This document shows positions 60,879 to 64,000 of a DNA stretch of 64,000 bases, piece after piece. Source of the stretch: Capsicum annuum (Eukaryota > Streptophyta > Magnoliopsida > Solanales > Solanaceae). The DNA lies in assembly GCF_002878395.1 (NCBI RefSeq), contig NC_061121.1, positions 49,971,019 to 50,035,018 of the forward strand. Reading direction: 5' to 3'. The position numbers and the translations under genes were made by a program. Every line of letters starts with the position of its first letter. Position 1 is the stretch's first letter. The notes beneath the pieces were generated by a model. That model was given only the letters and a program-made list of their open reading frames with translations. It searched no databases and had not been told where the DNA came from.

Positions 60879-61567
60879 AGCTCAAGAATCATGCTTTTAA
60901 ATCTTATTTGTAAACTTTTTGTGGTGATATGAGAATGTACTTGTTGATGATTGTTGTTTAAGTTTCAAGATGATATCTAAAGGTGTTTTCATGGAATATA
61001 TGTGGTTGTTAGTTAAAAAACACAAACTTTGGGTGGTTTGATATAATGCAAGTATGAAACCCACCTATGCCTTAAACAATGCATACAAGGTGTTTGATAA
61101 AATACCTAGGATGCTAGAAATTCATATTTACATGATTCCATGATATCTAAATGACAAGTCCATGTTAGCTATACACTTCAATATGGATTTCCATGCTATT
61201 TATGTGTTGCTATTGTTGTGGTAAGAAACATGTATGATAATGGAGATATAAATTATGTAGCTGAAGTATATCCATGCTTTCACCTACCATGTTGGAGATG
61301 TTGAATAAATACATGAAGTATAATATCCCCTACTTATGACAATGTGAATTGTGGACTCCAATCTTATGATCAAGTCAGTTATGTTGTGTCTGTTTCCTTC
61401 CATCGAGTCCTGGGGGTATTCATACCCAAAAATATAACTGTGTGCATAGAACCATGTCATGTTATCATGATACTCTTAGTCAAGCCATGATCTATAGAAT
61501 TCAGTCAGTCATGTGACTCAGGAAAATCCAGTAACCCCAGTAATCTCAGTAGTTCAGTAATCTAAGT

Positions 61568-63925
61568 GATCTCAGTACTTAGTAATATCTGTAACCTCAG
61601 TATTCAAAGTCAATCTCAGTAATTTTAGTACTCTTAACCAGTACTTAGAACTTAGTACATTCCGTCAGTCATCGGAATCCATTTAACTTAGTTTAGCTCC
61701 GCTAAACAATACTACTAGTATCAGTCTAGTTAATCAGTATCAGTTCAGTTTAGTTATTCAATTTAGCCCAATTATTTAGTTTAGTGTCTTTCAGATGAGA
61801 GTAGGATTCAGCACCGAGTGAGCCTAGGGATAGGGACTCACCCGCTAGATTAGGACTGAGATCCTTAGAAGCAATCCCTAAGTTCCAGAACTACGTAGCC
61901 AGCGTAGGTATGATATGTAACCCATTAGATAGGACTGACATACTCATGGGTCACCTATTAGCACATTTATATGTATAGGACTGATCCCAGGATTCACCCG
62001 CTAGTTTAGGATTGACTCCACAACAAATATCTTTACTGGTGGCGCGGTACTGATACCCTTCCAGTCAGGATAGAGATTGGACCCCAGTCAGCTTAGCTTG
62101 GGGCATGTCAATTAGATGAACACATCCCACAATTTCAGTTATAGATTCAGGACTGTCAAACATAGTCAACTCAGCTTAGTAGTACAGATTTAGTACTATT
62201 AGATACAGTCAATGCTTATTGTTATAAATAGACTTTAAGATCACCCATTAGCTAGGACTAATCTCAACAATGATAAATCAGTATCAGAATTATTAGATTT
62301 AAAGTTAACTCACTAGATAGGACTAATCTCAGACTAAGTCAAATCATCCTTATTATCAGTATACTCATAATCACCCGCTAGATAGGACTGATCTCAGATT
62401 TAGTTACTCTAAGTAGAACAGAACTCAAATAGTTCCATCAGAACTTAGACTGTCAGATACAGTCACTCAGTATCAATTACATCGGTTAGGCCGATCATCA
62501 CAGTTATATCAGTTATATTAGTTTTCTAAACTCATGTATTAGTCATATCAGTTATCAGGATTCATGATATCAGTATTCAGCTTCAGGATTGTCAGATACA
62601 GTCAACTAGACCAGTTTTTCATAATTTGAACTGTTAAAAATAGTCATTCATCTATTCAGTATCTCAGTATCAGTACACTCATGTTGTCAGTATTCAGACT
62701 CAGTAGTCAGTATCTCCACGAATTTAGTTATAGTTATGTATGTATGATCTCAGTACTCAGTAATAGCTGTAACCTCAGTATTCAAAGTCAATCTTAGTAA
62801 TTTCAGTACTCTCAACCAGTCCTCAGAACTCAGTACATTCTGTCAGTCATCGGAATCCAGTAAACTTAGTTTAGCTCTGCTAAACAATACTACTAGCATC
62901 AATCTAGTTAATCAGTATCAGTTTAGCTAATCAGTTCAGTTCAGTTATTCAGTTCAGCCCAATTATTTAGTTTAATGTCTTTCAGATAAGAGTAGGATTT
63001 AGCACCGAGTGAGCCTAGGGATGGGGACTCACCCGCTAGATTAGGACTTAGATCCTTAGAAGCAATCCCTAAGTTTAAAAACTGCATAGCCAACGTAGGT
63101 ATGAGATGTCACCCATTAGATAGGACTGACATACTGAGGGGTCACTCGTTAGCATATTTATATATATAGGAATGATCTCAGGAGTCACCTACTAGATTAG
63201 GACCGACTCTATAGCCGATGTCTTTACTCGTGGTGCGGTACTGACACCCTTCTAGTCAGGGCAGAGATTGGGCCCCAGTCAGCTTAGCTTGGGGCATGTC
63301 AGTTAGATGAACACATCCCACAATTTCAGTTACAGATTCAGGACTGTCAGACACAGTCAACTCAGCTTAGTAGTACAGATTCAATACTGTTAGATACAAT
63401 CAATGCTTATCATTGTAAATAGACTTCAAGATCACCCATTAGCTAGGACTGATCTCAACAATGATAAATCAGTATCAAAATCATTAGATTTAAAGATCAT
63501 TCGCTGATAGGTATGATCTTAGACTAAGTCAAATCATCCTTATTATCAGTATACTCATGATCACCCGCTAGATAGGACTAATTTCATATTTAGTTACTCC
63601 AAGTAGAACAGAACTTAGATAGTTCCATCAGAACTTAGACTGTCAAATACAGTCACTCAGTATCAATTACATCGGTTAGGCCAATCATCACAGTTATATC
63701 AGTTTTTTGAACTCATGTATCAGTCATATCAGTTATCAGGATTCATGATATTAATATTCAGCTTCAGGACTGTTAGACACAGTCAACCAGACTAGTTCTT
63801 CATAATTTGAACTGTCATAAATAATCATTCATCTATTCAGTATCTCAGTATCAATACACTTATGTTGTCAGTATTCAGACTCAGTATTCAGTATCTCCAC
63901 GAGTTCAGTTATAGTTGTGTATGCA
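61568..63925 (+). repeat. 1178-bp tandem duplication within the LTR
   Basis: GATCTCAGTACT starts both copies at 61568 and 62746. They stay parallel through CATCGGAATCCA, the TTAGGACTGA block and GTATCTCCACGA. Scattered differences, mostly transitions, separate the copies. Confidence 0.9.
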
Positions 63926-64000
63926 TGTATGTATTCTCACATTCATATTAGTCAGCATTGTTCATGCATATAACCCTTTGCATTTAGCCTACTTCACTCA

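Larger units (their letters stand above)
59792..64000 (+). repeat. LTR of a further gypsy-like element, runs off the window
   Basis: It starts TGTAATACCCCAAAAAATCC, like the TGTAACACCCC starts of related LTRs. It then shows the same layout: donor-like GTATG with hairpin (60839-60878), TGGGGGTATTCATACCCA near 61410, and the TTAGGACTGA block. The end near the window border resembles 56210-56240, so about 400-500 more bases are expected. It holds an 82-bp repeat array and a 1178-bp duplication. No internal coding region is reached. Confidence 0.7.

Overview
This is plant nuclear DNA, most likely from a Solanaceae species (pepper, tomato, potato or tobacco relatives; the species cannot be fixed from sequence alone). 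The evidence is one intron-rich cytosolic GAPDH gene, an endogenous pararetrovirus with the gene order of solendoviruses (known from tobacco and sweet potato), TS/SolS-type SINE pieces, and several nested LTR retrotransposons. Only the GAPDH gene looks intact and functional. Almost everything else is decayed mobile or viral DNA.

Layout. 1-3200: minus-strand Ty1/copia remnant (3' LTR, RNase H, integrase/linker pieces; most of RT missing). 3310-15231: rearranged endogenous pararetrovirus (EPRV), longer than one viral genome. It consists of an inverted RNase H fragment, a leader fragment, a first promoter copy fused by deletion to the primer-binding site, then ORF1 (capsid), ORF2 (movement), ORF3 (two protease-like domains, RT, RNase H), ORF4 (transactivator-like) split by a 2.2-kb solo LTR, a second promoter copy, and a 1.9-kb leader carrying duplicated small ORFs. 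The viral sequence ends exactly where the primer-binding site should start. 15232-18580: AT-rich spacer with a long-hairpin MITE and a Helitron-like element. 18702-22207: GAPC, 11 exons, 337 codons, with a SINE in intron 2.

22959-35419: Ty1/copia element with both LTRs, interrupted in its protease region by a 7.2-kb LTR element (24950-32182) that has a perfect 5-bp target duplication and no pol. 38420-39985: kinesin-14 motor pseudogene on the minus strand, internally duplicated. 42855-59253: minus-strand Ty3/gypsy chromovirus (gag, protease, RT, RNase H, integrase, chromodomain) with perfect AATAA target duplication, split in gag by a plus-strand gypsy relative (49966-56729, perfect GTAGG duplication). 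It sits inside an older minus-strand LTR-like sequence. 59792-64000: start of a further plus-strand LTR with five 82-bp hairpin repeats and a 1178-bp tandem duplication, running off the window.

The most interesting signals are in the EPRV (tandem protease-like domains, duplicated leader ORF module, deletion and end point at the primer-binding site) and in the LTRs. Four different LTR families, on both strands, keep a splice-donor-like GTATG followed at fixed distance by an 8-7-8 hairpin whose stem sequence changes on both sides together. A second LTR hairpin shows paired compensatory changes between the two LTRs of one element.
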